Source: Pseudomonadota bacterium
GTDB taxonomy: Bacteria; Pseudomonadota; Alphaproteobacteria; Azospirillales; Azospirillaceae
Direction: 5' to 3'
NCBI GenBank assembly: GCA_023423695.1
Contig: JAFAFA010000147.1
Coordinates: 1-64,000 of the forward strand
Length of the DNA stretch: 64,000 nucleotides
The position numbers and the translations under genes were made by a program. Shown one piece after another: positions 57,661-64,000 of this stretch. Under the pieces are notes generated by a model, which ran no database searches, was not told where the DNA came from, and saw only the letters and a list, made by a program, of their open reading frames with translations. Positions within the stretch are counted from its first letter, which is position 1. Each line of letters opens with the position of its first letter.

Positions 57661-59361
57661 GTGACGGTGAAGACCTGCGCTTTCCGCCGGCGGTTCGGCG
57701 ATCCGTGGGACTTGGCCGCGGCGTTCAGCCTGTTGGCCCTTCTGGGGCTGGTCGCCGCCACCTTCCGGCATTACGGCATCTCCAATGACGAGGAGGTGCA
57801 GCATGTCTACGGCGCCAAGCTGATCGATTGGTACCGCAGCGGTTTCACCGACGATTCCGCCTTCAGCTACAAGAACCTCTACCTCTATGGCGGGCTGTTC
57901 GACATGGCGGCGGTGGCGCTTGCGCCGCTGCTGCCCTTCGACCCCTACGAGACCCGGCACCTTTTATGCGCGTTGATCGGAGTAGCGGGTGTGGCGGTGG
58001 TCTGGGCGGTCGGGCGCCGGCTGGCCGGGCCGCGTGCGGGCCTGCTCGCCGGGCTGCTGCTGACGCTGTGCGGTCCTTGGTACGGCGGCCTGTTCAACCA
58101 CACCAAGGACGTTCCCTTCGCCGTGCTGATGATGACGGCGGTGGCACTGCTGATCCGGATCGTCGGGCAGATGCCGCGGCCGCGCTGGGGCACCGTGCTG
58201 GGGTTCGGCCTCGTCGTCGGGCTGGCGCTGGGGATCCGGGTCGGCGCGCTGATGCTGGCAGGTTATGTGGCGGCGGCGCTGGCGGGCTGGGTGCTGGCCG
58301 GCGGGCTCTCCGCCGCCCGGCTGCGCCAGGGTGGCCTGGGCGCGCTGCGCCTGCTGCCGGCCTTGCCGGCCGCCTATGCGGTGATGGCGGTCTTCTGGCC
58401 CTGGGCGGTGCTGGAGTTGCTGAACCCGGTGCGGGCGCTGGCCGATTTCTCGCACTTCCACTACCCGATCCGCACCTTGCTGGGCGGCACCGAATACTGG
58501 ATGTACGAGGTGCCGCGCAGCTATCTGGCTTGGTATCTCGCCATCAAGCTGCCGCTGGTGATGCTCGCCGGCGCGGCGGTGGGGTTGCTGGCGCTGCCCG
58601 GCATGATGCGCCGCAACCTGCCGGCGGGGGATGGCGGGCGGGCGGGCGCGGTGGGTTACGGGCTGGTCGCGCTGGCGGCGTTGTTTCCCGTCGTGTGGTT
58701 CACCGTCACCCATGCACCTGGCTATACCGCGATCCGCCATTTCCTGTTCGTGCTGCCGCCCTTGGCGGTGCTGGGTGGCATCGGGCTCGACCGCCTGCTG
58801 GGATGGGCCGGCGCCTGGAGGCTCGGCGTATCGCAGCGCACCGGGCGCGGGCTTTCCGCTGCAGCCCTGGCCGGAGCCGCGTTGGCGCTGGTGCTGGGCC
58901 GCGAGGCGACGGTCCTGGAATCGCTGCATCCCAACGAATACGTCTATTTCAACGAACTGGTTGGCGGCGTCGCCGGCGCGCTGCGCAAATACGATGTCGA
59001 TTACTGGGCCAACAGCCTGCCCGAAGCGGTGGAGGATCTGGCGGAGGTGATCGCGGAAGAGGAAGTGCGCACCCATCGCCACCGCACATACAGCGTCGCC
59101 GTCTGCGCCGAACCGCTGGCCTTCGAAAAACTGGCGCCGGCCAACATGCGCTGGGTGACCGACTGGACCCGCGCCGACTTCTTCATCGCACCGACCCAGG
59201 AGGATTGCGACACGCTGATGACCGGCCCGACGGTGGCGGAGGTCGAGCGCGGCGGCGCCCTGCTGGCGGTGGTGAAGGATCTGCGCAAGCCCGAGGACCC
59301 GGCCGAACTGGTGGAGGTCGCCCGCCTGCGCACCGGCCGTCAGCAACGCCATTGGTGGTGA
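57661..59361 (+). CDS. GT-C type (family 39-like) membrane glycosyltransferase
   Basis: The 566-aa protein has about ten or more hydrophobic helices and an acidic pair in the first extracytoplasmic loop ('HYGISNDEEVQHVYGAKL'). That matches the catalytic loop of ArnT/PMT-type enzymes, which move a sugar from a polyprenyl-phosphate carrier onto lipid or protein at the periplasmic face. 'GGLFNHTKDVPFAVLMM' and the helix-rich remainder fit. The C-terminal 110 residues are soluble. The acceptor is not known. I chose GTG 57661, with GGGGAGGG upstream; an ATG at 57610 has no good ribosome-binding site. It is convergent with the sigma-54 regulator (7 bp). Confidence 0.8.
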   Translation: MTVKTCAFRRRFGDPWDLAAAFSLLALLGLVAATFRHYGISNDEEVQHVYGAKLIDWYRSGFTDDSAFSYKNLYLYGGLFDMAAVALAPLLPFDPYETRHLLCALIGVAGVAVVWAVGRRLAGPRAGLLAGLLLTLCGPWYGGLFNHTKDVPFAVLMMTAVALLIRIVGQMPRPRWGTVLGFGLVVGLALGIRVGALMLAGYVAAALAGWVLAGGLSAARLRQGGLGALRLLPALPAAYAVMAVFWPWAVLELLNPVRALADFSHFHYPIRTLLGGTEYWMYEVPRSYLAWYLAIKLPLVMLAGAAVGLLALPGMMRRNLPAGDGGRAGAVGYGLVALAALFPVVWFTVTHAPGYTAIRHFLFVLPPLAVLGGIGLDRLLGWAGAWRLGVSQRTGRGLSAAALAGAALALVLGREATVLESLHPNEYVYFNELVGGVAGALRKYDVDYWANSLPEAVEDLAEVIAEEEVRTHRHRTYSVAVCAEPLAFEKLAPANMRWVTDWTRADFFIAPTQEDCDTLMTGPTVAEVERGGALLAVVKDLRKPEDPAELVEVARLRTGRQQRHWW

Positions 59362-59368
59362 GCGGCGG

Positions 59369-60748
59369 TCAGGGTCGCGGCAGGAAGCGGCTGCGGTCCA
59401 GCCCGTGGCGGGCCATCTTCTCGTTCAGGGTCCGGCGCGGGATGTCCAGCAGGTCCATCACCGCCTTGATGTCGCCCTTGCAGCGCTCCAGCGCCTGTTC
59501 GATCACGCGCTTTTCGAAGGCATCGACCTGATCGCCGAGCGACCGTGGGACCGCCGCCTCTCCGCCGACCGGACGGCGGCGCAGCAGCCCGGCGACGCTG
59601 CTTCGTCCGACCGACAGGACATGGCGTTCGGCCAGATTGCGCAGCTCCCGCACATTGCCGGGCCAGTCATGGGCCAGCAGCGCATCGAGGTCGGCCGGCT
59701 CCAGCGGGCGGGGTTCGCGGTCGTGGCGGGTGGCGAACTCGGCGGTGAAATAGTCGAACAGCAGCGGAATGTCCTCCGCCCTGGCCCGCAGCGGCGGGAT
59801 GTGCAGTTCCGCCACGTTCAGGCGGTAATAGAGATCGGCGCGGAACCGTCCGTCCTCGCTGAGGTCGAGCAGGTCGATCTTGGTCGCCGCCACCAGCCGC
59901 AGATCGACCGGGACCTGCTTGTTGGAGCCCAGCCGTTCGATGGTGCGTTCCTGCAGGGCGCGCAGCAGCTTGACCTGGATGGCCATCGGCATGCTTTCGA
60001 TCTCGTCCAGGAACAGGGTGCCGCCGCTGGAATGCTCCAGCTTGCCGGCGCGGCGCTGGGTGGCGCCGGTGAAGGCGCCCGGTTCGTGCCCGAAGAGTTC
60101 ACTCTCCGCCATGCTGTCCGGGATGGCGCCGCAATTGACGGCGACGAAGGCGCCTTTCCGACCCCTGGCGCCGAAATCATGCAGGCAGCGGGCGACCAGC
60201 TCCTTGCCCGTGCCGGTCTCGCCATGGATCAGCACGCTGGCGCTGGTGGCGGCGAGATCCATCAGGTCGCGCCGCAGCTCGGCGATGGCGGGGGAGGTGC
60301 CGATCAGCCGCGTCTCGATCCCGTCACCGGCCGCCCGGCGGCGCAGACCGCGATTCTCCAGCACCAGACGGCGCTTCTCCGCTGCGCGGCGGATGACGGC
60401 GACCAGATTGTCGGGTTCGAAGGGCTTTTCGATGAAGTCATAGGCGCCACGCCGCATCGCCTCCACCGCCAGCGCCACATCGCCATGGCCGGTCACCAGG
60501 ATCACCGGCAGGTCGGCGTCGCGCTCCAGCGCGCGTTCCAACACCGCCATGCCGTCCATCCGCGGCATCCGCACGTCGGTGACAAGCACGCCGGGGAAGT
60601 CGGGCGACAGCTGGTCCAGCGCCGGCTGCGGCGTCTCGAAACCCTGCGCGGCGAAGCCGGCCAACTGCAGCCATTGCGTCACCGATACGCGCATCGCCAA
60701 TTCGTCGTCGATGAACAGCACGGGGGTGGCAAGCGGATCGGTCTTCAT
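59369..60748 (-). CDS. dctD: Sigma-54-dependent response regulator, DctD-like
   Basis: The 459-aa NtrC-family activator has a receiver (about 8-125; phosphoacceptor D58 in VLVTDVRMP, K near 108 in FIEKPFEP), an AAA+ domain (about 148-385) with Walker A 'GETGTGKE', the sigma-54 contact loop GAFTGA and 'FLDEIESMPM', and a C-terminal Fis-type helix-turn-helix ('VMDLLDIPRRTLNEKMARHG'). The start overlaps the sensor kinase stop (ATGA at 60745-60748). DctB/DctD pairs activate the C4-dicarboxylate transporter in response to succinate, fumarate or malate. No dctA or dctPQM is in the window, so the target is inferred. Confidence 0.88.
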   Translation of the reverse strand: MKTDPLATPVLFIDDELAMRVSVTQWLQLAGFAAQGFETPQPALDQLSPDFPGVLVTDVRMPRMDGMAVLERALERDADLPVILVTGHGDVALAVEAMRRGAYDFIEKPFEPDNLVAVIRRAAEKRRLVLENRGLRRRAAGDGIETRLIGTSPAIAELRRDLMDLAATSASVLIHGETGTGKELVARCLHDFGARGRKGAFVAVNCGAIPDSMAESELFGHEPGAFTGATQRRAGKLEHSSGGTLFLDEIESMPMAIQVKLLRALQERTIERLGSNKQVPVDLRLVAATKIDLLDLSEDGRFRADLYYRLNVAELHIPPLRARAEDIPLLFDYFTAEFATRHDREPRPLEPADLDALLAHDWPGNVRELRNLAERHVLSVGRSSVAGLLRRRPVGGEAAVPRSLGDQVDAFEKRVIEQALERCKGDIKAVMDLLDIPRRTLNEKMARHGLDRSRFLPRP

Positions 60749-62565
60749 CTTGGCCCTCGTTCTGCTGTATTGGGCAATTGGGCATCCGGCAGTTGGACGA
60801 CGAAGCAGGCGCCGCCCTCGGGATTGTTCTCCGCCCTCAGCGTGCCGCCGAAGTCCCGCACGATGCCATAGGACAGCGACAGCCCCAGGCCAAGCCCCTG
60901 TCCGACCTCCTTGGTGGTGAAGAAGGGGTCGAACAGCTGGAACTGGTGCGCCTCGGCGATGCCGGTGCCGGTGTCGCGGATGCGGATTTCCCAACCCTCC
61001 GCAATGCGGGCGGCGGTCAGGATCAGCCGCCGCTCGTCGCTGCCGTCCATGGCGTCGGCGGCGTTGCGCAGCAGGTTGACGAAGACCTGCTCCAGCCGTA
61101 CCGCGTCGCCGCGCACATGGGCCGCGGGCGGGATCGCCTGCTCCACTTGCACCTCCTCCTCGCGCAGGCGGGGGGCGAGCAGGGCCAGCGCGCGCTCCAT
61201 CGTGCGGGCGAGCGGCACGGCTTCGACCCGCGCCGGCCCCTTGCGTGCGAAGTCCTTCAGATGGCCGGACAGCACCGCCATCCGTTCCGCCAGATCGCCG
61301 ATCATGGCGAGGTTGTCGCGCACCATCGCCGTCTCGCCCCGTTCGGCCAGAAGACGGGTGGAGGCGACGAAGGTGCGGATGGCGGCCAGCGGCTGGTTGA
61401 TCTCGTGCGCCAGCGCCGCCGACATCTGGCCGAGCGCCGCCAGTTTGCCGGCCTGCACCAACTCCTCCTGCGCCTCGCGCAGGACGCGGTTGGCGGTCAG
61501 CAATTCGGCGGTGCGTTCCTCCACTCGGCGTTCCAGCATCGCCCGCGCCTCCTGCTGCAGCCGGAGGGCGTGGCGCCGCTGCCAGCCCAGTGCCAGGGCC
61601 GCTGCCAGCAGCAAGAACCCCATGGCGGTCAGCACCGCCGCCCCGGCCGCCTGCGCCTTCACCGGCTCCAAATCGGACAGGAAGCGGATGGTCCAGCCGA
61701 ATTCGGGCAGGGCAAGCTCCTGCATCAGATAGGCGCGGCGGGAACCGCCGGGAACGGAATCAGGCAGGCTGACCAGCCGGGCGCCGCTTTCCATCACCGG
61801 ACCGTCATGGAGTCCGAGCGGGATCACCTCGCTGCGATCGTACTGGCGGGTCTGCGCCAGCCGTGCCTTCACCGCGTCGGGGAGCGGGCGCAGCGCGTGG
61901 TATTTCCAGTCGGCGTGGCTGGACAGGAAGACGATGCCGTTCTCGTCGGTCACCAGCACCCGCTCGCCGCCGGCGGCCCAGTCGCGCTGGAGCGGTTCCA
62001 GGTCGATCTTGACCACGGCGACGCCGATCAGCCGGTCCGCCAGACGCACCGCGTGCGACAGGAAATAGCCGGGCAGGCCGGTGGTGACGCCGATGCCGAA
62101 ATAACGGCCGCTGCCGGCCTCCACCGCCTGGCGGAAATAGGGGCGGAAGTCGTAGGTCTGGCCGACGAAGCTCTGCGCCGGATCGGCCCAGTTGCTCGCC
62201 GCCAGCGCCAGCCCGCTGCGGTCCACCACATAGAGCGCCGCCGAACCGGCCGCCGCGTTCGCCGTCTCCAGCCGCCGGTTCACGGCGTCGCGCAATGTGT
62301 CCGACGGCGCATCCAGCAGATCCAGCACCTCATGGTCGCGGGCGACCAGAAAGGGCAGATAGTCGTAGCGGCCGACCGCGTTGCGGATGCTGCTGGCATA
62401 CAGCCCAAGCCGCTGGTCCCCGTTCAGGATCAGGGCCGACCGCGCATCGGCCTCCGCCCAGCGGTAGGCGCCCCAGCAGGCCAAGGCGGTGACCGCGGCC
62501 AGTGCCGCGACCAGAAACGCCAGCCTGCGGCGCCGCAGCGGACGGGTGGAGACGATGTCGGCCAT
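60745..62565 (-). CDS. dctB: C4-dicarboxylate-type sensor histidine kinase, DctB-like
   Basis: The 606-aa membrane sensor has TM1 (about 14-36), a large periplasmic double-Cache domain (about 40-300; 'YFGIGVTTGLPGYFLSHAV' is a typical DctB ligand-site segment), TM2 (about 305-328), a coiled-coil linker ('RRVEERTAELLTANRVLREA'), HisKA with H387 in ALAHEINQPLAAI, and a HATPase ('LLRNAADAMDG', 'GQGLGLGLSLSYGI'). It should phosphorylate the DctD-like regulator encoded immediately downstream with a 4-bp overlap. The ATG at 62565 has GGAG upstream. The ligand is probably a C4-dicarboxylate. Confidence 0.88.
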   Translation of the reverse strand: MADIVSTRPLRRRRLAFLVAALAAVTALACWGAYRWAEADARSALILNGDQRLGLYASSIRNAVGRYDYLPFLVARDHEVLDLLDAPSDTLRDAVNRRLETANAAAGSAALYVVDRSGLALAASNWADPAQSFVGQTYDFRPYFRQAVEAGSGRYFGIGVTTGLPGYFLSHAVRLADRLIGVAVVKIDLEPLQRDWAAGGERVLVTDENGIVFLSSHADWKYHALRPLPDAVKARLAQTRQYDRSEVIPLGLHDGPVMESGARLVSLPDSVPGGSRRAYLMQELALPEFGWTIRFLSDLEPVKAQAAGAAVLTAMGFLLLAAALALGWQRRHALRLQQEARAMLERRVEERTAELLTANRVLREAQEELVQAGKLAALGQMSAALAHEINQPLAAIRTFVASTRLLAERGETAMVRDNLAMIGDLAERMAVLSGHLKDFARKGPARVEAVPLARTMERALALLAPRLREEEVQVEQAIPPAAHVRGDAVRLEQVFVNLLRNAADAMDGSDERRLILTAARIAEGWEIRIRDTGTGIAEAHQFQLFDPFFTTKEVGQGLGLGLSLSYGIVRDFGGTLRAENNPEGGACFVVQLPDAQLPNTAERGPR

Positions 62566-62879
62566 GCTCCGTCTATGGGACCGCGGGGGCGATGCTGTCC
62601 AGCGCCTTTTCCCGTCCGGAAGGAACGATGGGAGCGGGGAAATTCCTTCGAGCAATGGGGCGGCATTCTTTGAATGAACGTTCAATCAAAAACGGCAAAG
62701 GCAGTCGACGAAATGGATAGGCCAAATGAACGGGCTGTCGGAAGGCGACATCGGGCCGATTCTGTTGTTTGCGTCACTTTCAAGTAGCTCCAAAGGCGGC
62801 TATGGTGCGCCTCTGCCGGCTTGGGCTTGACCTTTGAGCAGTACCCGGCTTCGGGATCGAGAGAGGGGAAAACAGGATC
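62566..62879. other. Divergent dctB-pmtA intergenic region (314 bp)
   Basis: No credible gene lies here. An A/T-richer middle (about 62660-62800) contains the palindrome at 62670-62689 and probably promoters for both flanking genes. No clear sigma-54 site is seen. Confidence 0.55.
62670..62689. promoter_or_regulatory. 20-bp near-perfect palindrome, TetR-like operator
   Basis: TTGAATGAACGTTCAATCAA is self-complementary in 9 of 10 base pairs, with a core TGAACGTTCA that is perfect. It lies 105 bp upstream of dctB and 190 bp upstream of pmtA. Length and core resemble sites bound by TetR-type repressors. No tetR gene is nearby. Confidence 0.5.
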
Positions 62880-63500
62880 ATGGACGCCGACTCCATTCGC
62901 GCCGCCTACCGCCGCTATGCGGGATTCTACGACAAGGTGTTCGGGGTGCTTCTGGCGTCCGGCCGGCATGCGGCGGTGGAGTGGCTGAACCAGCGCGGGA
63001 ACCTGCGGATCCTGGAGGTCGGCGTCGGCACCGGCCTGTCGCTGTCCGACTACCGCAAGGACAACCGCGTCGTCGGCATCGACCTGTCGACCGACATGCT
63101 GAAGGTCGCGCAGGAGCGGGTGGAGCGTGAGAAGCTCGACAATGTCGAAGGGCTGCTGGAAATGGATGCCGGCAAGCTGGCCTTCGCCGACGGCAGCTTC
63201 GACGTGGTGGTCGCCATGTATGTCATGACCGTCGTCCCCGACCCCCAGGGGACGATGGCGGAACTGGAACGCGTCTGCAAGCCGGGCGGCGACATCGTGA
63301 TCGTCAACCACTTTGCCGCTCCCCGCCCCGGCGTCCGCCGCGCGGTGGAGGGCTGGCTGTCGCCGCTGTCGAAGAAGCTGGGCTGGCGGCCCGATTTCAC
63401 CCTGGACGCGATGATGACCGGATCGCGGCTGGCGGTCGAAAGCATCCGCACCCTGCCGCCCTTCGGGCTGTTCAGCCTGCTGCATTGCCGGCGGGGGTAG
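62880..63500 (+). CDS. pmtA: Phosphatidylethanolamine N-methyltransferase (Rhodobacter type)
   Basis: The 206-aa SAM-dependent methyltransferase should convert phosphatidylethanolamine stepwise to phosphatidylcholine at the inner membrane. It has 'YAGFYDKVFGVLLASGR', SAM motif I 'ILEVGVGTGLSLSDY', 'GIDLSTDMLKVAQERV', the strongly conserved 'AMYVMTVVPDPQGTM' and 'PGGDIVIVNHF'. This combination is characteristic of the Rhodobacter-type PmtA. AGGGGAAAACAGG precedes the ATG at 62880. It is divergent from dctB, with a palindrome between them. A general quinone or unknown methyltransferase is the main alternative but is less likely. Confidence 0.85.
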   Translation: MDADSIRAAYRRYAGFYDKVFGVLLASGRHAAVEWLNQRGNLRILEVGVGTGLSLSDYRKDNRVVGIDLSTDMLKVAQERVEREKLDNVEGLLEMDAGKLAFADGSFDVVVAMYVMTVVPDPQGTMAELERVCKPGGDIVIVNHFAAPRPGVRRAVEGWLSPLSKKLGWRPDFTLDAMMTGSRLAVESIRTLPPFGLFSLLHCRRG

Positions 63501-63536
63501 GGGCCTGCCAAGCCAGGGGACGGTGGTTGAGAGGCA

Positions 63537-64000
63537 TCAGGCCGGGACACGGTCGGCATGGTCGTCGCGACGCGAGGCACGACCCTGCCGGCCCGCCATG
63601 ATCGCCGGCCGCTCGATCGTCAGGTGAACCAGGCTGGCCACCGCCACCACGAGAATGCCCGCCCCCGCAAGCGCCAGAGCGAACAGGCGCGGGTCATCCT
63701 CGACGAAGGGGCGCAAGGAGGCATTGGCGGTGATCAAAGCCCAGATCACAATCCCGTGCAGCAGGTAGACGCCATAGCTGATTTCCCCCAGCCAGAGGAC
63801 CGGCTGCCGGGTCAGGGCTCCGCGAAAATCCTGCCCGGCTGCGACCATGATGAAGAACAGGCCGAGCCCCAGCACCGGGAGCGGCGCATAGGCGGTTTCG
63901 ACGCCTGTCACGACTGCCAAAAGCGCGGCCAGCGCCACGGCCAGCCCACGATCCGATCGCGCGAACCTGACGAGACGGGGCTGACGGATCGCATAGGCGG
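63537..64000 (-). CDS. Acyltransferase family 3 protein, C-terminal part (partial)
   Basis: The visible 154 residues are the C-terminal end of a multi-helix acyltransferase-3 protein; the N-terminal part lies beyond the right edge. The fragment has at least three hydrophobic helices and the family's conserved 'LGEISYGVYLLHGIVIWAL' block, followed by the last helix ending in 'HLTIERPA'. Members transfer acetyl or succinyl groups to exopolysaccharide, O-antigen or glycans at the inner membrane. The reading frame continues to the edge without a stop. A start at 63938 would be internal. Confidence 0.8.
   Translation of the reverse strand, partial: AYAIRQPRLVRFARSDRGLAVALAALLAVVTGVETAYAPLPVLGLGLFFIMVAAGQDFRGALTRQPVLWLGEISYGVYLLHGIVIWALITANASLRPFVEDDPRLFALALAGAGILVVAVASLVHLTIERPAIMAGRQGRASRRDDHADRVPA

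Overview
The window is a continuous piece of chromosome or chromid from a high-G+C alphaproteobacterium. The best guess from gene content is a Rhodospirillales member close to Azospirillum. The clues are a NadQ/NrtR-type NAD regulator beside citrate synthase, the rhizobial-type glycerol ABC operon with a small DUF2160 protein, an alphaproteobacterial DUF4175 protein, a PmtA-type phospholipid methyltransferase, and many two-component and chemotaxis genes. I recognised no rRNA, tRNA, CRISPR array, insertion sequence, integrase or prophage gene. The organism call is inference.

Layout. 1-5.6 kb: the end of gltA, a NadQ-like regulator, and a LuxR-type response regulator convergent with a transporter-fused hybrid histidine kinase (a CrbS/CrbR-like pair). 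5.9-9.7 kb: an RTX-type protein with four exact 40-residue repeats, an MHS-type MFS permease, and an orphan gene of lower G+C. 9.9-17 kb: a signalling cluster made of an amino-acid-binding-like periplasmic protein, a TorS-like hybrid kinase, a MocR-type regulator and a TorR-like response regulator. 17-29 kb: two membrane-anchored coiled-coil proteins, msrB, a pentapeptide-repeat protein, solitary binding proteins, a Bcr/CflA pump, a binding protein coupled to a DsrE-like protein, ispE, an RBBP9-like hydrolase, a soluble chemoreceptor with a sugar-diacid-type sensor, a methyltransferase and gloB.

29-43 kb: a large DUF4175 protein with a Gln/Asn-rich segment, an EamA exporter, a FlaF-like/DUF2934 protein, and an envelope protein. 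Then comes a stress-type group (APH/ATPase fusion kinase, universal stress protein, a small His/Cys protein, hemerythrin), followed by a secreted glycosidase-fold protein, uvrC and guaC. 43-53.4 kb: a complete glycerol uptake and catabolism locus, with a divergent DeoR-type repressor, glpD, two ATPases, two permeases, a DUF2160 protein, a binding protein and glpK. GlpR-like half-sites lie in the divergent promoter region. Glycerol enters by the ABC transporter, is phosphorylated by GlpK and oxidised by GlpD.

53.4-64 kb: a MerR regulator translationally coupled to an acyl-CoA synthetase, a single-Cache chemoreceptor, a GT-C type glycosyltransferase, a DctB/DctD-type sigma-54 two-component pair, pmtA, and the end of an acyltransferase-3 gene cut by the window edge. 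A near-perfect 20-bp palindrome sits between dctB and pmtA. Many genes are separated by clear hairpins, several of them bidirectional.
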